Below are positions 12,186 through 25,614 of a stretch of 64,000 nt of DNA, one piece after another (the stretch's first letter is position 1; the number at the start of each line of letters is the position of its first letter). Below the pieces are notes generated by a model, which saw nothing but the letters and a program-made list of their open reading frames with translations, made no database searches and had not been told where the DNA came from. This stretch comes from Theodoxus fluviatilis (lineage: Eukaryota; Mollusca; Gastropoda; Cycloneritida; Neritidae): contig JAWQFJ010028231.1 in assembly GCA_034096865.1 (NCBI GenBank), forward strand, positions 28,501 through 92,500, given 5' to 3'. The translations under genes were made by a program, and so were the position numbers.

Positions 12186-13650
12186 TTACTGATGTATGGC
12201 ATGGATACTCAGCATTCATTATTTCTTCTTCCCTGCCTGGCACAGAGTCATCTGTATGGCAGCAAATCCAAATCCACAACAGTCTACACAAGCTTCCAAA
12301 AAAAACTTGCATGAACTAAGCACCAGGATAAAAATATTTCTTCATTCAGAGCAAGGAGAAATAAAACAGCAGACAAACTCTGCATGATTCTCTGTCAAAC
12401 AGGACTGCAGTGCTCACTAATAAAATCCTCATTTCCTTCACAAATCATGCCTCTAGTGGAAATAAAGTGTCTAACCAGCTTTCAAAGTGTTGTCACAGTT
12501 TCAACATCTGGTACTCAACTGATAGTAGCATGTGTACAGTTGGAACGTCAAGTAACCAACAAATTCTCAACACATCTTTAGCTAAGAACAGTTTCTGACC
12601 AGTTCTCCATAAGGCTCAACCTGATGACGCATTCACAACCCAAATGATTCTCAAAAGATGCAACATTAAATCTCTTCCACTCTCTCACTCACATCCGTCT
12701 CCTCTCTGAATGATTTCTTACAAAATAAAAGGTTTAAATGGTGGCCTTTTAGCATTTAGAGCAGCTTTAGAATAAACAGTCTCCACTTTGCTACAAGATG
12801 TGCAATGCACATAAAACAGTACAGTTGTTTGAGAAAAAAGCTCTATGCATAGCCCTGGCTATTGAACAACCATTGGAACTACTCCACAACTGAGCAGTTG
12901 CTAAAAATGCAGTAAGTACAACCAAAACATCTTCATAAAATGTTCACAACTCCAATGGAATCCAATCTCATTAGACTGCCTGTAAAACGTCCCAGAACCA
13001 CACAACCCAAACCTTCTATGAAAGTCCTTGACTCAGTGTATTATGTACATTAATGCCTCATAACACTGCATGTTGTATCCATCATCATGCACTCATATCA
13101 ATGTCACAACCACTCATGCCTACTGACACAGTTCATGTTACCTCTAAGTTGGGATGCACTTAGTTCAGTCATAACCTCCATATGTATTTGGTAGCCACTG
13201 TTCTGAAGCCACTCAACCAGGGCATGGTTCACTGATGGCATGACTACAGCAACACGATTTTGAATTGAAACCTGAACATCTCCCAGCCCTGGTGCATTGA
13301 CACCTGCAGACCCCCTAACCACACACCAGTCAATAAGTATAATCCTGTACATGTACATGACTTTTCTCTTCAGTCCATGATTTCCTTCATCTCCTTAGAC
13401 AGCAACCTTCTGAGACCAGTATGGCTCTATCTCATTGCTGCGTTAGAACATGCACACCCTGATTTCCTGCCAGTCTCACCTCCTCTGTACACCACACACC
13501 TGTACCAAAGTTGGCGTACCACCCCCCAACCCTGCCCTCACCCCCCATCCTTGTCAAAAGCCATTCAGCCAGCTAAGAGCTTGTGGTCAAACCCATTTCC
13601 CATCAACCACATCTTCACAACATCAGTGTTACAGACAACCTGCACACTGA

Positions 13651-13656
13651 TTTATT
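13651..13656 (-). promoter_or_regulatory. Candidate polyadenylation signal for MAGI
   Basis: AATAAA on the minus strand, about 230 nt downstream of the MAGI stop codon. It is the nearest canonical hexamer. Whether it is used, or a distal site is preferred, cannot be told without transcript ends. Confidence 0.35.
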
Positions 13657-13885
13657 CCCCCTTCTTGTTTCCCTTGTCACACATCTCCTCCAGTTCCAGA
13701 CGTGACAGCGCTGAATCCAACCAGAGAATCCTCACTGCTCTCAATTCACTTGAGCAGCCTCTCTGTTCCATTTAGAGAGTGCACAGCCCCACTGCGTCAA
13801 AGGAGACAAGCCCAAGATCACTTGGTCTCCCATGTTGGTGACACAGGAAATAACACAAGAACAGCTCTTAGAACTGACCACCATC

Positions 13886-14028
13886 TCAATAGTTGGGAAA
13901 TGTCCTTCCATGAGGGTAGTTGTGGAAATAGTCTTCACGTTCCATCTGCATCTGTCTGCGTGCCATGTGTGGTGAACTATGACCTATGGGGCCGTTGGGG
14001 TATCTGTTGACAGGGGATGGGGTGGTTT
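13886..14028 (-). CDS. MAGI: MAGI exon W15: C-terminus and stop
   Basis: The acceptor is a strong pyrimidine tract ending TTTTCAG at 14029-14035. The exon takes one base from W14 to make Glu, then encodes TTPSPVNRYPNGPIGHSSPH, a Met/Arg/Gln-rich segment and EDYFHNYPHGRTFPNY before TGA at 13886-13888. The tail is basic and aromatic with no class I PDZ-ligand ending. It follows PDZ5 after a short Pro-rich linker. MAGI C-termini vary between paralogues and splice forms, so another 3' exon could exist, but none was identified. Confidence 0.88.
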
Positions 14029-14664
14029 CTGAAAAGAGAGGAGGTAGATATGTCAATAGGTCTAAGCAATATTTTGGATGCATTGTTTAATAAACAGGTA
14101 TTTCCCTTGAAAAGTTGCATGCTCCTATTATTATGATATACTCCGTGTACTGGAAGATCAGAATCTAAAGAACTTTAAACAATCATCTTCCACACAGAGA
14201 AATATGAAATGAGTTGTCTCCACTACAAATCATATCTTATCATAAAGACCATTATAGATTTTAAGCAGTTTACCTTTGACATACAAAAGCAGACTAATTG
14301 TCAACTGCAAACATTCAAAAGAAGTAAAACAAGAGAGCAGGTGATACACAATGCAAAGTGAGACTCTAACCCTTCATTTCAACACAACTTATTCATCTCA
14401 AAATTCTTCAATCAAATATGTGGCTGTGCATGAGAAACATGGCTAAGTCGACAAAACAGTTTTCAAACAAACACTGGCAAAAGTATTATTGTGTAACATT
14501 ACAGATTTTCTCTATGAACGTGACAGTTTTTCCAGAATATGCACGAAGGAATAAAAACCGCTGGCGCTGAACCTCCAGGTTTTGGCACAACAACAAAAAA
14601 AGATCGGGTTCGAACCCGCAACCTCTCGAGAGAACTATTGATGCATTCAACATACATCTTTGAC

Positions 14665-15391
14665 GGTACTACTATTGACCGCAATACCCCGCAATACCCA
14701 CAAATATACCGCAATACCACCAAATATGCAACTCGTACTTGCGTCAAATCGCCGTAGTTTGATGTTTGCTTCGTCCAAAGAACATACGTTACATAGACAT
14801 AAAGAAGCGTCACTCCGCGATTTTAAGCAAGACGAGATTTAGAGTTGCGTCCCTTGTTTTGGTTGGCTGGCAGGCGAAATCAATGCTTGGAGCGATTATG
14901 CTCTAGCTACCTATTTTATGAGCCAGTGAGTCTCTCAAATTGACAATAAACTGATGACTGCTCTAGTGTTTAAACTGCCAAGACTTATCCGACAGGCAAA
15001 TGAAGACAACGAGTTTAGATCTGATAGGTGGTCATTCAATGATCATAGTATACTATGTTTGGCCAGAAAACAACATTGAAACTGATGCGATGTTTCGATA
15101 TCCTAATACGCTCAAAATACTTCTACTCAATTTTGAGACACATGGGTCGCCAAAAACCATACAAATTCAACTAAACTTTCGGACCGATACACAGAAGCGA
15201 CCGCATCACGAAGGGACGTAACTCTCGGAAACAGTCAAACTACGGCGATCGCATTAGATCAGTCTTGGCAGCGTTCAGCGGGCTAAGTAAACATCAAACT
15301 ACGGCGATTTGACGCAAGTACGAGTTGCATATTTGGTGGTATTGCGGTATATTTGTGGGTATTGCGGGGTATTGCGGTCAATAGTAGTACC
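14665..15391. mobile_element. MITE-like element with 103-bp terminal inverted repeats
   Basis: Bases 14665-14767 and 15289-15391 are inverted copies of equal length (103 bp), nearly perfect by eye. They start GGTACTACTATTGACCGC and end GCGGTCAATAGTAGTACC. The arms contain short direct repeats built on CCGCAATAC. The centre of about 520 bp has no coding capacity. A further internal copy of CAAACTACGGCGAT lies near 15229. I could not define a clear target-site duplication. The layout is that of a non-autonomous foldback or MITE element, whose transcript would form a long hairpin within the MAGI intron. Confidence 0.85.
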
Positions 15392-15479
15392 CAGATTTGA
15401 TAAATTAATGCTGTTCAAGGGTTACATTTTCGAAACGAAACGACCCGCATCGTAAAAAATCCTTCTGTCTCCTTCACCA

Positions 15480-15930
15480 ACGTTCTGGAAATTATTCATT
15501 CTCGCATGGGTTCCCCGAAACTCTAAATGACGTCAATCTAAAAAGATACCCATAATTTCTGCTGTTACGTCAATTGAAATGTTGAGACAGAAAGCTTCTA
15601 AGTGGGACTGAATTTCAGATCGTACATGCAAATGACATCATGCTATTAATGACGTCAAATTTGGCTTTGCCGTCAAATGTCATTTCAATAATTTTTCGAC
15701 CGGTAATTTCGAGAATATGACCTTAGAAAACCACTTTCTCTTCAAGCCTCGATTCTGAAAATTTGATACATTCAATCGGACCTAACTTCCAGTTAGTGTG
15801 CAAAATCTCAAGGAAATCCGTCCAGTAGTTTTTGAGATATAAGCCGTGGAGACGGGACAGACAGACACACACACACACACACAGACAGATAAAGTCTGTA
15901 GGACCTCCAGTAAACCTGGAGGGATAAATA
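15480..15930. repeat. Probable interspersed repeat ending in a CA microsatellite
   Basis: The stretch contains several TGACGTCA-like motifs (near 15530, 15565 and 15650). It then runs through TCCGTCCAGTAGTTTTTGAG into GACAGACAGACACACAC. A non-coding segment followed by a GACA/CA tail resembles the 3' portion of RTE-type or SINE repeats in invertebrates. The family assignment is inference; no second copy is present in this window. Confidence 0.45.
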
Positions 15931-16087
15931 CTACTATGGTTGAAATATCTCATTTAGTCATGTTTCTGACTCGGGCCTTGTTTCCTCATGCACAATAGCA
16001 CATAACCAGCTGTGTCTATGCTACTTTAGAGAGCAATGCCTGGCTGTAAATAGTTTTCTTTCATGCACACTAAGTCTATGAGCTCAC

Positions 16088-16226
16088 CTAGTGAGGGTGG
16101 TGGCTTGCCAGTTTTCTTGATGAGGAGTGTGACAGTGTTTCCACCACTCTGTATGATGTTGATGGCCTCTGCATGCGTCATCTCAGTTGTCTTGATGCTA
16201 TTGATTTCCAGGATCTGGTCTCCAAT
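16088..16226 (-). CDS. MAGI: MAGI exon W14: second half of PDZ5
   Basis: The acceptor is TTTCTAG at 16227-16233 and the donor CTAG|GTGAG at 16088/16087. The 46-codon translation begins IGDQILEINSIKTTEMTHAE and continues with INIIQSGGNTVTLLI and KKTGKPPPSL. It holds the PDZ GDxIxxIN strand, the MTHAEA alpha-B helix whose His selects class I ligands, and the final beta strand. It enters in phase 0 and leaves one base for W15. The exon is too short for a 60-codon ORF threshold but is clearly real. Confidence 0.95.
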
Positions 16227-16329
16227 CTAGAAAGCATAACCACTTCATCAAGCAGATGAAAAGAATGCCTCTGCAGATTTGATTACAAAAAGAGCGTCCC
16301 TCATTCAAATTTGAACAGTTTAAGACCTG

Positions 16330-16500
16330 ACAGTGCTAAGATTTTAAACAAGCACCTGAGGTAGCTTGAATGAATGAATGGAGTGATTGAATGAATGGAT
16401 GAAGTTTTATAGCCTATCAACATTCGTAGGCTATGGAAGATGGACGGACGGGCAGGCAGATGGACAGATGGATGGACAGATGGACGGATAGACAAACAAC
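16330..16500. repeat. GAATGA and GGACAGAT-type imperfect microsatellites
   Basis: Short imperfect tandem tracts of GAATGAATGG (16368-16402) and GATGGACAGATGGACGG (16438-16492) lie in the 300-bp intron between W13 and W14. Confidence 0.8.
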
Positions 16501-16527
16501 TAGTCAATGCAACTTTTTCTTTTTTAC

Positions 16528-16683
16528 CTTTAGTCTTCCATCTATGCCTGCAGCCCCATCCTCAGCAACTCTGAGCACATAGAGTGGCATGCTGTTGAAC
16601 TCGCGGCCGCCTCGGATGGAGAAGCCAAATCCACGTGTGCCTCGATGGAGTTCAACAAGCATGATGGGGTTCTCCTCGATGGG
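16528..16683 (-). CDS. MAGI: MAGI exon W13: first half of PDZ5
   Basis: The acceptor is CTGCAG at 16684-16689 and the donor AAAG|GTAAAA at 16528/16527. The 52 codons are in phase 0 at both ends. The translation begins [15 protein letters not shown], then [14 protein letters not shown], and reads into [31 protein letters not shown] is the carboxylate-binding loop and beta-B strand of the last MAGI PDZ domain. The domain is completed by W14, whose first residues IGDQIL follow GRLK directly. The donor is weak (GTAAAA) but the phase and domain match are exact. Confidence 0.95.
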
Positions 16684-17349
16684 CTGCAGATAGACACATA
16701 CATCGTGACTCACCCAACATGAACTGAAATGCACTAGTGCAACTGCTCAGGCCATAGCAGCTTTTACTTTCATGCATTTCATTAATTTAACAGACTGGAA
16801 TATTACCATGACTTCAGTTCAACAGTCACAATGGTGCCTGTGACTGAGTCAAACTAGCCCTTTTTGCATCCATAGCACCACCTTACATTCCCACTTTTTT
16901 CCTTTGATGTTTGCTTGAAGTCCTTTAACATTTGTAAACATTTGTATCCCTTGCACTTGCAGCGAGAGATTAAAGGGCTAGAAATGAAATGCAATACTTG
17001 GAGACAAACACTTCATAGGGGAAGCTAGGCATTATCACTTGAATCTTCTGAAAAACTGTGATGGACATCTGCCAGTTGAGATACATGGCTGCTGTTAATA
17101 AAGCTGCATAAAACATACTAAACAATCCAAATATTCATCCTCAAATATTCCTCCTGTCATTTGTACAAACAATATTTCTCATCCAATCAAATACAGCCCT
17201 CTGTCTGAAATTCCCATGAGACCAAGAAAAGGGGGGAACAAAGGTGAGGATGGGGGTTGAGAGTGATGAGCAAGGCTCAGGCTGTTGATTGCCCTGGTGC
17301 TCTACAAGTCTACTTCACCAGAGGCTGACCACATGGTGCCATAATTTAC

Positions 17350-17404
17350 CTGATGGTTTGGCATCCGTCCTGGGTTCATCTCTGGCTGCCCTCCCATGTG
17401 TAAC
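17350..17404 (-). CDS. MAGI: MAGI exon W12: 55-nt linker microexon
   Basis: The acceptor TGTTGCAG (17405-17412) and donor TCAG|GTAAAT (17350/17349) frame 55 nt. Taking two bases from W11 it makes Arg and then LHMGGQPEMNPGRMPNHQ, ending in phase 0 to match W13. It is needed because W11 ends in phase 2 while W13 starts in phase 0. It belongs to the PDZ4-PDZ5 linker. W11 plus W12 (162 nt) could be skipped together without shifting the frame. Confidence 0.8.
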
Positions 17405-18002
17405 CTGCAACATTGTAGACAGTTTAGCTACAGATGGTGGTGGTGGGGTTTCAACTTACTTTGACCTTCAACACGCATCTATGTCGTTAAACCACACACA
17501 TCATGAAGATGGAAGTATCTTTTGGCGTGTTCATGGATGTTTCAGATTTACTTTTTAAAATGAAGGAAATTCAATTATTTCATTCAGCCAAAAGTGCAAT
17601 GGGTTTCAAGTTTCAGCCTTTGTAAATTCTGGTTCCTCATTTGTTAGGGATGGACAGCTCATTCATACTCCTGAGAAAATCAGTTTTTGTGCCACATTTT
17701 TGCACCAAGTCACTGGCATGCTGTGTCTGCCTGAATCAGTATTTAAAAAATGCATTGTAAAGGAACTGAAGAAACTACAACAGGGTAAAACCACTACACC
17801 TATGGCAGACATTGCATAACTGATGAACAAATGCAATACTTCTATGAAAATCCAATTTCTCTTAAATGAAACAATTTTGTTTGAGCAAATGAATGTACGT
17901 TTTCCAAATTCCTGTAAGTTAAAGTGACCCCTGACTCATCAGCACTACAAAAACTTTGACATGAACACTAACGAAGAATTCAGGTTGACCAGGGGAGATT
18001 AC

Positions 18003-18109
18003 CTGTCTCGCCCAGCCTGTGGTTGGGATGGGTGGTCTCCCCTGCGCATCATGTCGGCTTCACTGACTGCCGGGTATGCCATGGCGTTAATCATGGAGCC
18101 CGCAGAACT
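18003..18109 (-). CDS. MAGI: MAGI exon W11: PDZ4-PDZ5 linker
   Basis: The acceptor is TTCCTTGCAG (18110-18119) and the donor ACAG|GTAATC (18003/18002). The translation starts SSAGSMINAMAYPAVSEADM and ends with an Arg/Asp-rich HPSQPQAGRD. It enters in phase 0 and leaves two bases. It is low-complexity linker with no domain, and carries the ADMMRRGD segment near its middle. Intronic DNA on either side shows no other exon signal. Confidence 0.85.
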
Positions 18110-19477
18110 CTGCAAGGAACATGAACAGTAAAGGTGACTCACGGAATATGCACTATGGCCATTACAACACGGGTGGAAATGATTATGGTAATCATTATGA
18201 TGAGGAAGGAATTCCATTTCTTCTGTTGCCTAAAACTGTCCCGAGGTGGGTTACCCAGACTATGGATGTGCAATCCAAAGCAATCCAAAAGGGCATTTCT
18301 AACATCATTTTACAATGATTGCAGTAATCATCAGGAGTTGGTATCACAATTAGGATGATAAAGCAGACAATGTCCAGTTCTGGAAACGGATTTATTACAA
18401 GAACCAGCTGATTAGACATGGCATAAGACTAGTGATCACTTAAAAAAAAGACCAAAAATGTCTTTTGGATTGCATACCCATAGTTCTGGGAAACTTGCAT
18501 TTGTTTCAACTCCTATAAAACAAAGTTTTCCTCAAAAACCACATATTTCCTTAAGTTCCTTAAGTACCTCATAAGTAATTGCAAACACTGACATAATACT
18601 TCAAATGTTCAGCCTTTCTCCTGTATCATTTCGCTGTCTGCTGCTACATGAATATATAACTCGTGGGTTCTGCCTGCTACACCTGCCACACAGGAGTGTG
18701 GCAAAGATGACCGACTGTCCAGAGGGTAAAATGACAGTAAAGCGAGGGAGAGATAAGTATGGAAGCTGACGATAGCAGTCTTTACCCGCTACTGGGCAGT
18801 CCATAACTAACGTGTGGCATGTGCAGTTTTTCTGGAAAGTCACTGGGGTTTGTTTTTTTGGGGGGGGAGGGAATTTCGCTCACTGTAAGTATAAGGAGGC
18901 GTTGGGAGGGAACACTCTTCCTCTTTGCTCTGCTCTTTTGTGACCAGCCTCTTGTGACCAGCCTCTTGTGACAGCCTCTTGCCGGAGTGCTGGCTCAAAG
19001 CTTGTTCCCCAAGCTGCCTACCCAACCCATTGGCTCTCCCCCCACCCACCCCACTTCCTCCTCCTCCCAGACCAAAGCCTTATCAGTTGGAACATGTGTT
19101 TAGTGCAGAGATGGACAGGGATTATCTTCATTGACAGGGACAGACAAACACACCTCTTTCTGTTCTCAGGATCATCATCTCTACCAGGTGGGACAGATAA
19201 GCAGGCCTCTCTCTGGCCTCAGCATTCTTATCTTTCACAAGTGTTACCACTCCTGAGACCAAGCTCTTCTCAAGCAAGGGCCAGCATCATCTAATGGCCT
19301 AACACTGGCCAATGCTAAAATGTAAAAAAACTGTCAAAAAAACTGGCACCTGATATTGCTAGCACAATGGTAAATAGCCTATAACCTTCCTTATGCCACC
19401 TAGATTATGTGTGTCACGTTTGAATCCAGCAGCTCAAGTGGTACAGGAATGCATAGTGACAAACGCGCATGCGCACG

Positions 19478-19546
19478 TACGCACACACACACACACACAC
19501 AGAGACACATACACACACACATACACACACCCACACACACTCAGCT
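19478..19546. repeat. CA microsatellite
   Basis: ACAC tracts with GAGAC, ATAC and CCAC interruptions, in the intron between W10 and W11. Confidence 0.9.
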
Positions 19547-19624
19547 TTATAGATGTAGAGATTTCTATTAATGTTTAAAAAATGCACTTTAAAAAGTCCA
19601 TGTAATAGACAAACAGAAGCTTAC

Positions 19625-19659
19625 TCTTTGTGATGTGCTGGCAGTGCTAGAAGCATCAT
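19625..19659 (-). CDS. MAGI: MAGI exon W10: 35-nt linker microexon
   Basis: The acceptor is TTTTTTTGCAG (19660-19670) and the donor AAAGA|GTAAGC (19625/19624). With one base from W9 it encodes Asp and then DASSTASTSQR, ending in phase 0 as W11 requires. The Asp-Asp/Ser/Thr-rich start right after the PDZ4 strand resembles the beginning of the PDZ4-PDZ5 linker in vertebrate MAGI proteins. The splice sites are good and the phase fits both neighbours. Confidence 0.8.
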
Positions 19660-20219
19660 CTGCAAAAAAAATCACACACACACACATGAAGTCACAACAT
19701 TTTAACATCAAATAAAGTTTTCTTGGGCGTTTCTTACTTATCATGACAGCTGGAGCTGATGTATCACGATAGTGGGTGACTGGCATACATTTACTTGTCA
19801 TTGATAGCAGTTACTATCATCATTTCACTTTCACATTTGTAATTACAAGTTGAAATCTTTTCTCATACATCACTGAAATAGCTCTGTAACACTTTTTTTT
19901 TATTTAAATACTACAGATAGTTAAACAAACAATGACAAAACCCTTTCAAACATTTATCTGGTCAAACTTTCAAGCCACACCGCCCATTTTGGTGGTCAAG
20001 ATACCCCGGCGAAATGACATTCTAGAAATTTCCAAAATTCTAGAACATTCTAGAACATTCTAGAATGTTCTGGAATAAATTTGATGAAATTATTCTAGAA
20101 TTCTTTAATTCCAGAATAATTCTAGAATATTCTAGAACATTACTTTTTCTTAGAATATTATTCTAGAACAAGACCATTCAAAGAATATTCTATAAAATTG
20201 TAAATAAAATGATATTTGA

Positions 20220-20320
20220 AAATATAATAAATAAGAAGAAAAAAACACGACTAATACCAAAATCAAAGACTTTCGGGCACACGCCCTTCTTCAGTGAACG
20301 ATGTAGAAACACAAAAATGA
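20220..20320 (-). other. Possible Penelope-type hammerhead-like motif
   Basis: Read on the minus strand, 20265-20305 contains CTGAAGA, then a GGGC/GCCC hairpin with a GTGT loop, then GAAA. This order (CUGANGA, stem II, GAAA) is the hammerhead core reported in Penelope-like retroelements. There is an extra A next to stem II, and stems I and III were not established. It could be a fragment of such an element inside the piggyBac-like element, or chance. Confidence 0.3.
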
Positions 20321-20370
20321 TGTAATACGTGACGTAAAAAACCTTTAGAATATGACGTTATAAGGCATTC

Positions 20371-20371
20371 T

Positions 20372-20436
<65 letters not shown>
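20371..20436. repeat. CT microsatellite
   Basis: An uninterrupted run of about 33 CT units, between the left palindrome cluster and the transposase remnant. Confidence 0.97.
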
Positions 20437-20439
<3 letters not shown>

Positions 20440-20836
20440 CAATAAAAATTAAAATGTTCGAGTTCGAGTTCTCAAAAAAAAGAGAAGTGAACAACAAAGC
20501 ATTTTAACACACACGCAAGACACTTTAGTGATCACACACAGAATATAAGATTTAGTGTCAACATACATGAATGTAAATTTGATGTTGATGTTCATATAAC
20601 CCATGCGCTTGGATGGAACGCGCACGCGTACCCTCGCCAAAGACCCTTTGCCCTCGCGTTGTTTACGTCAAGATCTAAAAATAGCAAACAGCTAAGGAAG
20701 TGGCCGACTTATCGCAATGCCTGCTGGGAAGCAGAGAGACCGCGCACTTAGAACGCTTTCAAAATCGGACAAGTTTTAGCTGTGTTGTGGCGATTTTTGT
20801 CGAGATTTCGACTGATGTTCTGACTTTTTTCGCGTC

Positions 20837-21610
20837 ATGGCTGACTCCGCATCGGATGAGAGCGAAGGAAGCGACATTGATGCTAATTCTGATTCTGATT
20901 TTGAATGAGATTGTGGCAGTTCAAGACGGAAAATGGAGATCGAATCTCTGCACAAACGGAAAAGCTTGGTCAGGGTGGACTTTGAAATTCAAGCGGTACA
21001 TCTCTAAAAGGAATCATTCACCGACTCGAGCTCAAGTATTCGCCCAGTGCTTCACAGGACTGTCGCGGTGCCCGTGGAGTCGTCCTGAGGCTGCAGGAGC
21101 AGTGATGGCGACCGAAGTCCCGCTGTTCAACGGATTCCCAGATGCCAACATGATGGAGGACAAAAACAGCCACACGTCGCGTGCAGATGGATCCTGATCC
21201 GAGAGTGAGAGGTTTTCGTTCTCGTATGCGACACGCCTTTCGACGCGCTCAAGGAGTGAAGATTGACATCCCCTCGGACGCAAAACCTCTTCATGTCTTC
21301 TCTCTGATCTTCACAAACGCAATGTGGGAACGACTAGTGACAGAGACAAATCGGTATGCTGAGAGAGAGAGACAGAAGAATCCACCTCCTGCCAGTGCCA
21401 GCTCCAAGTGGGCGCAGTGTGACAGTTCCTGAGATGAAAACTTTCATCGGTCTCTGCATCGCAATGGGTGTGCTTTGCTTGCATGAGAAGCAAGATTTTT
21501 GGCGACAGAAAAAGTGGCTTTTCGAAATTCGAGACTTTGAAGTTCCCCAAGGTAATATCGAGAGAGATTCCTTTCTCTGTGGCGGTACCTGCATCTACAA
21601 TTAGGTCGCC
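20837..21610 (+). pseudogene. Decayed piggyBac-type transposase, N-terminal part
   Basis: An ATG at 20837 opens an acidic Ser/Asp-rich peptide (ADSASDESEGSDIDANSD) typical of piggyBac N-termini, but a stop follows within about 24 codons. Downstream, in other frames, come PLFNGFPD (near 21123), VKIDIPSDAKPLHVFSLIF then TNAMWERLVTETNRYAE (21261-21365), and VPEMKTFIGLCIAMGV then DFWRQKKWLFEI (21428-21535). These match the start of the DDE_Tnp_1_7 region, where ETNRYA is a family signature. The catalytic Asp region is missing and at least two frameshifts are needed, so the gene is dead. Confidence 0.8.
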
Positions 21611-22896
21611 AATAACTTTCTTCACTGCTCACAAGAATTGTAAGGTATGAGGTACAATTATGAATGAGATTTGATTGATAAAATCAGTTGGATGGAATTT
21701 AATTGGTGATTCAGATATCATCTGATGTGTGCAGTTGTTTCAAACACCATCAAACTAAGTATATGAAATTCATATGCCACCTTTTCTAGCTGGATACCAG
21801 CATCAAAACTGTGTTATGTTTTAGCTCCTTCACAGTGTTTCAGAGGAGATTACTCTGAGGCAGATCTTTGACATTTGAACTGAATGTTATCTGAAGCTCA
21901 GCTATAATGTCATAGGAATTAGGCAATCTAAGTGTTGTATAATGTTTGCAAGCACGAATCAGATTTGATACAGGAAATTTGCCCTATTTGTCTCATAAAC
22001 ATTTTCTAAGCTTTTGCATAGATATATGCATTTCTTTTTCCTTTGTTTTATTTGTAATGTTTCCTCAACCATCGACACTACATTGAAGACTTCTGAATAG
22101 TTAATCATGATTTATTTATATGTATAAAAAAAGAATTCCATCATTATTGTAAATTTAATGAAAACTGCAATTGTAATCTTTTCAGGAATACACACATTGT
22201 GCACTGTTACAACTGAACTATGGTAAGCAATTCTTGCTTTATGTATGCAGTGATCATCATTATGTACCATTTCAAAATCTGTATTAAATAATCTACATTT
22301 AACATATATTGGTTTGTTGTTTCTTAACTAAATATTCTGTTTGAATGTTGTTGCTAAACAATTCCAAAATACTCTATTACCTTTATTCTTATCAATAATA
22401 TTATTGTTCTTGAATTGTTCCAGAATGTGCAGTCAGTTTTCTGGAATTTCATCTTGAATTGTTCCAGACGTATCTGTCAGTATTCTAGAATATTCTGGAA
22501 TAACATTCCAGAATATTCTGGAATACGTACTAAAATCCTCTAAGTTATAATAATAATGGTGTTCTGGAATAATTCCTGAATTATTCTAGAACTGTGTTTC
22601 CTTCTTCATCTGTAAGTATTCAAGAACATTCATTACCATTCTAGAATATTTTAGAATATTCTAGAATTATTTTCTAGAATATTCTAGAAAATATTCTAGA
22701 ATATTTCTAGAATATTTCCTTGAATTCTCATTTAAGCTTCTGTCATTATTCTAGAACCTTGGACTCTGGTTCCAGAAGTCACATTCTAGAATCTTCTGGA
22801 ACATTTCTAGAATTGTTCTGGAACGATTCCAGACCGTTTCGCCGGGGTATTAAGCAAACTACAGCAATCAGACATGCCACATATACAGTCGTCTCA

Positions 22897-25614
<2,718 letters not shown>

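Larger units (their letters stand above)
8160..13885 (-). other. Repeat-poor region downstream of the MAGI stop; possible long 3' UTR
   Basis: This 5.7-kb stretch has no convincing coding exon and few transposon-like sequences, unlike the rest of the window. It lies directly downstream of the MAGI stop codon and may be wholly or partly 3' UTR. On the minus strand an AATAAA hexamer occurs at 13651-13656, about 230 nt after the stop, and an ATTAAA near 8390. Either could be a polyadenylation signal. A 27-bp motif (CCCTCCAGYGAGAATTTCA...) recurs at 8184-8210 and 8319-8345. How far the UTR extends cannot be decided from sequence alone. Confidence 0.4.
14029..16087 (-). other. MAGI: MAGI intron between W14 and W15
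   Basis: The intron holds the palindromic MITE-like element at 14665-15391 and, next to it, a second interspersed repeat running into a CA microsatellite. The rest, including 15954-16087, shows nothing I can name. Confidence 0.8.
20001..22850. mobile_element. piggyBac-like element with 14-bp inverted ends
   Basis: ATACCCCGGCGAAA at 20001-20014 and its exact reverse complement at 22837-22850 bound 2.85 kb. Just inside each end lies a cluster of TTCTAGAA / TTCTGGAA palindromes (20020-20195 and 22480-22835), which look like long subterminal repeats. A decayed piggyBac-type transposase fragment occupies 20837-21610. TTAA, the usual piggyBac target, occurs at 22850-22853 on the right but not cleanly on the left, so the target duplication is unresolved. 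The element sits in the MAGI intron between W9 and W10, and its right end is only 54 bp from the W9 donor. Confidence 0.8.

Noticed and set aside
12011..12202. Poly-Asp protein on the minus strand
   Set aside because: Translation of the CAT microsatellite only.
13104..13358. Additional MAGI 3' exon
   Set aside because: The frame shows no acceptor in phase with W14 and no MAGI-like sequence, and W15 already supplies an in-frame stop.
20700..21197. 165-codon frame as an intact transposase
   Set aside because: It is out of frame with the piggyBac signature segments downstream; the transposase is broken by several frameshifts and stops.
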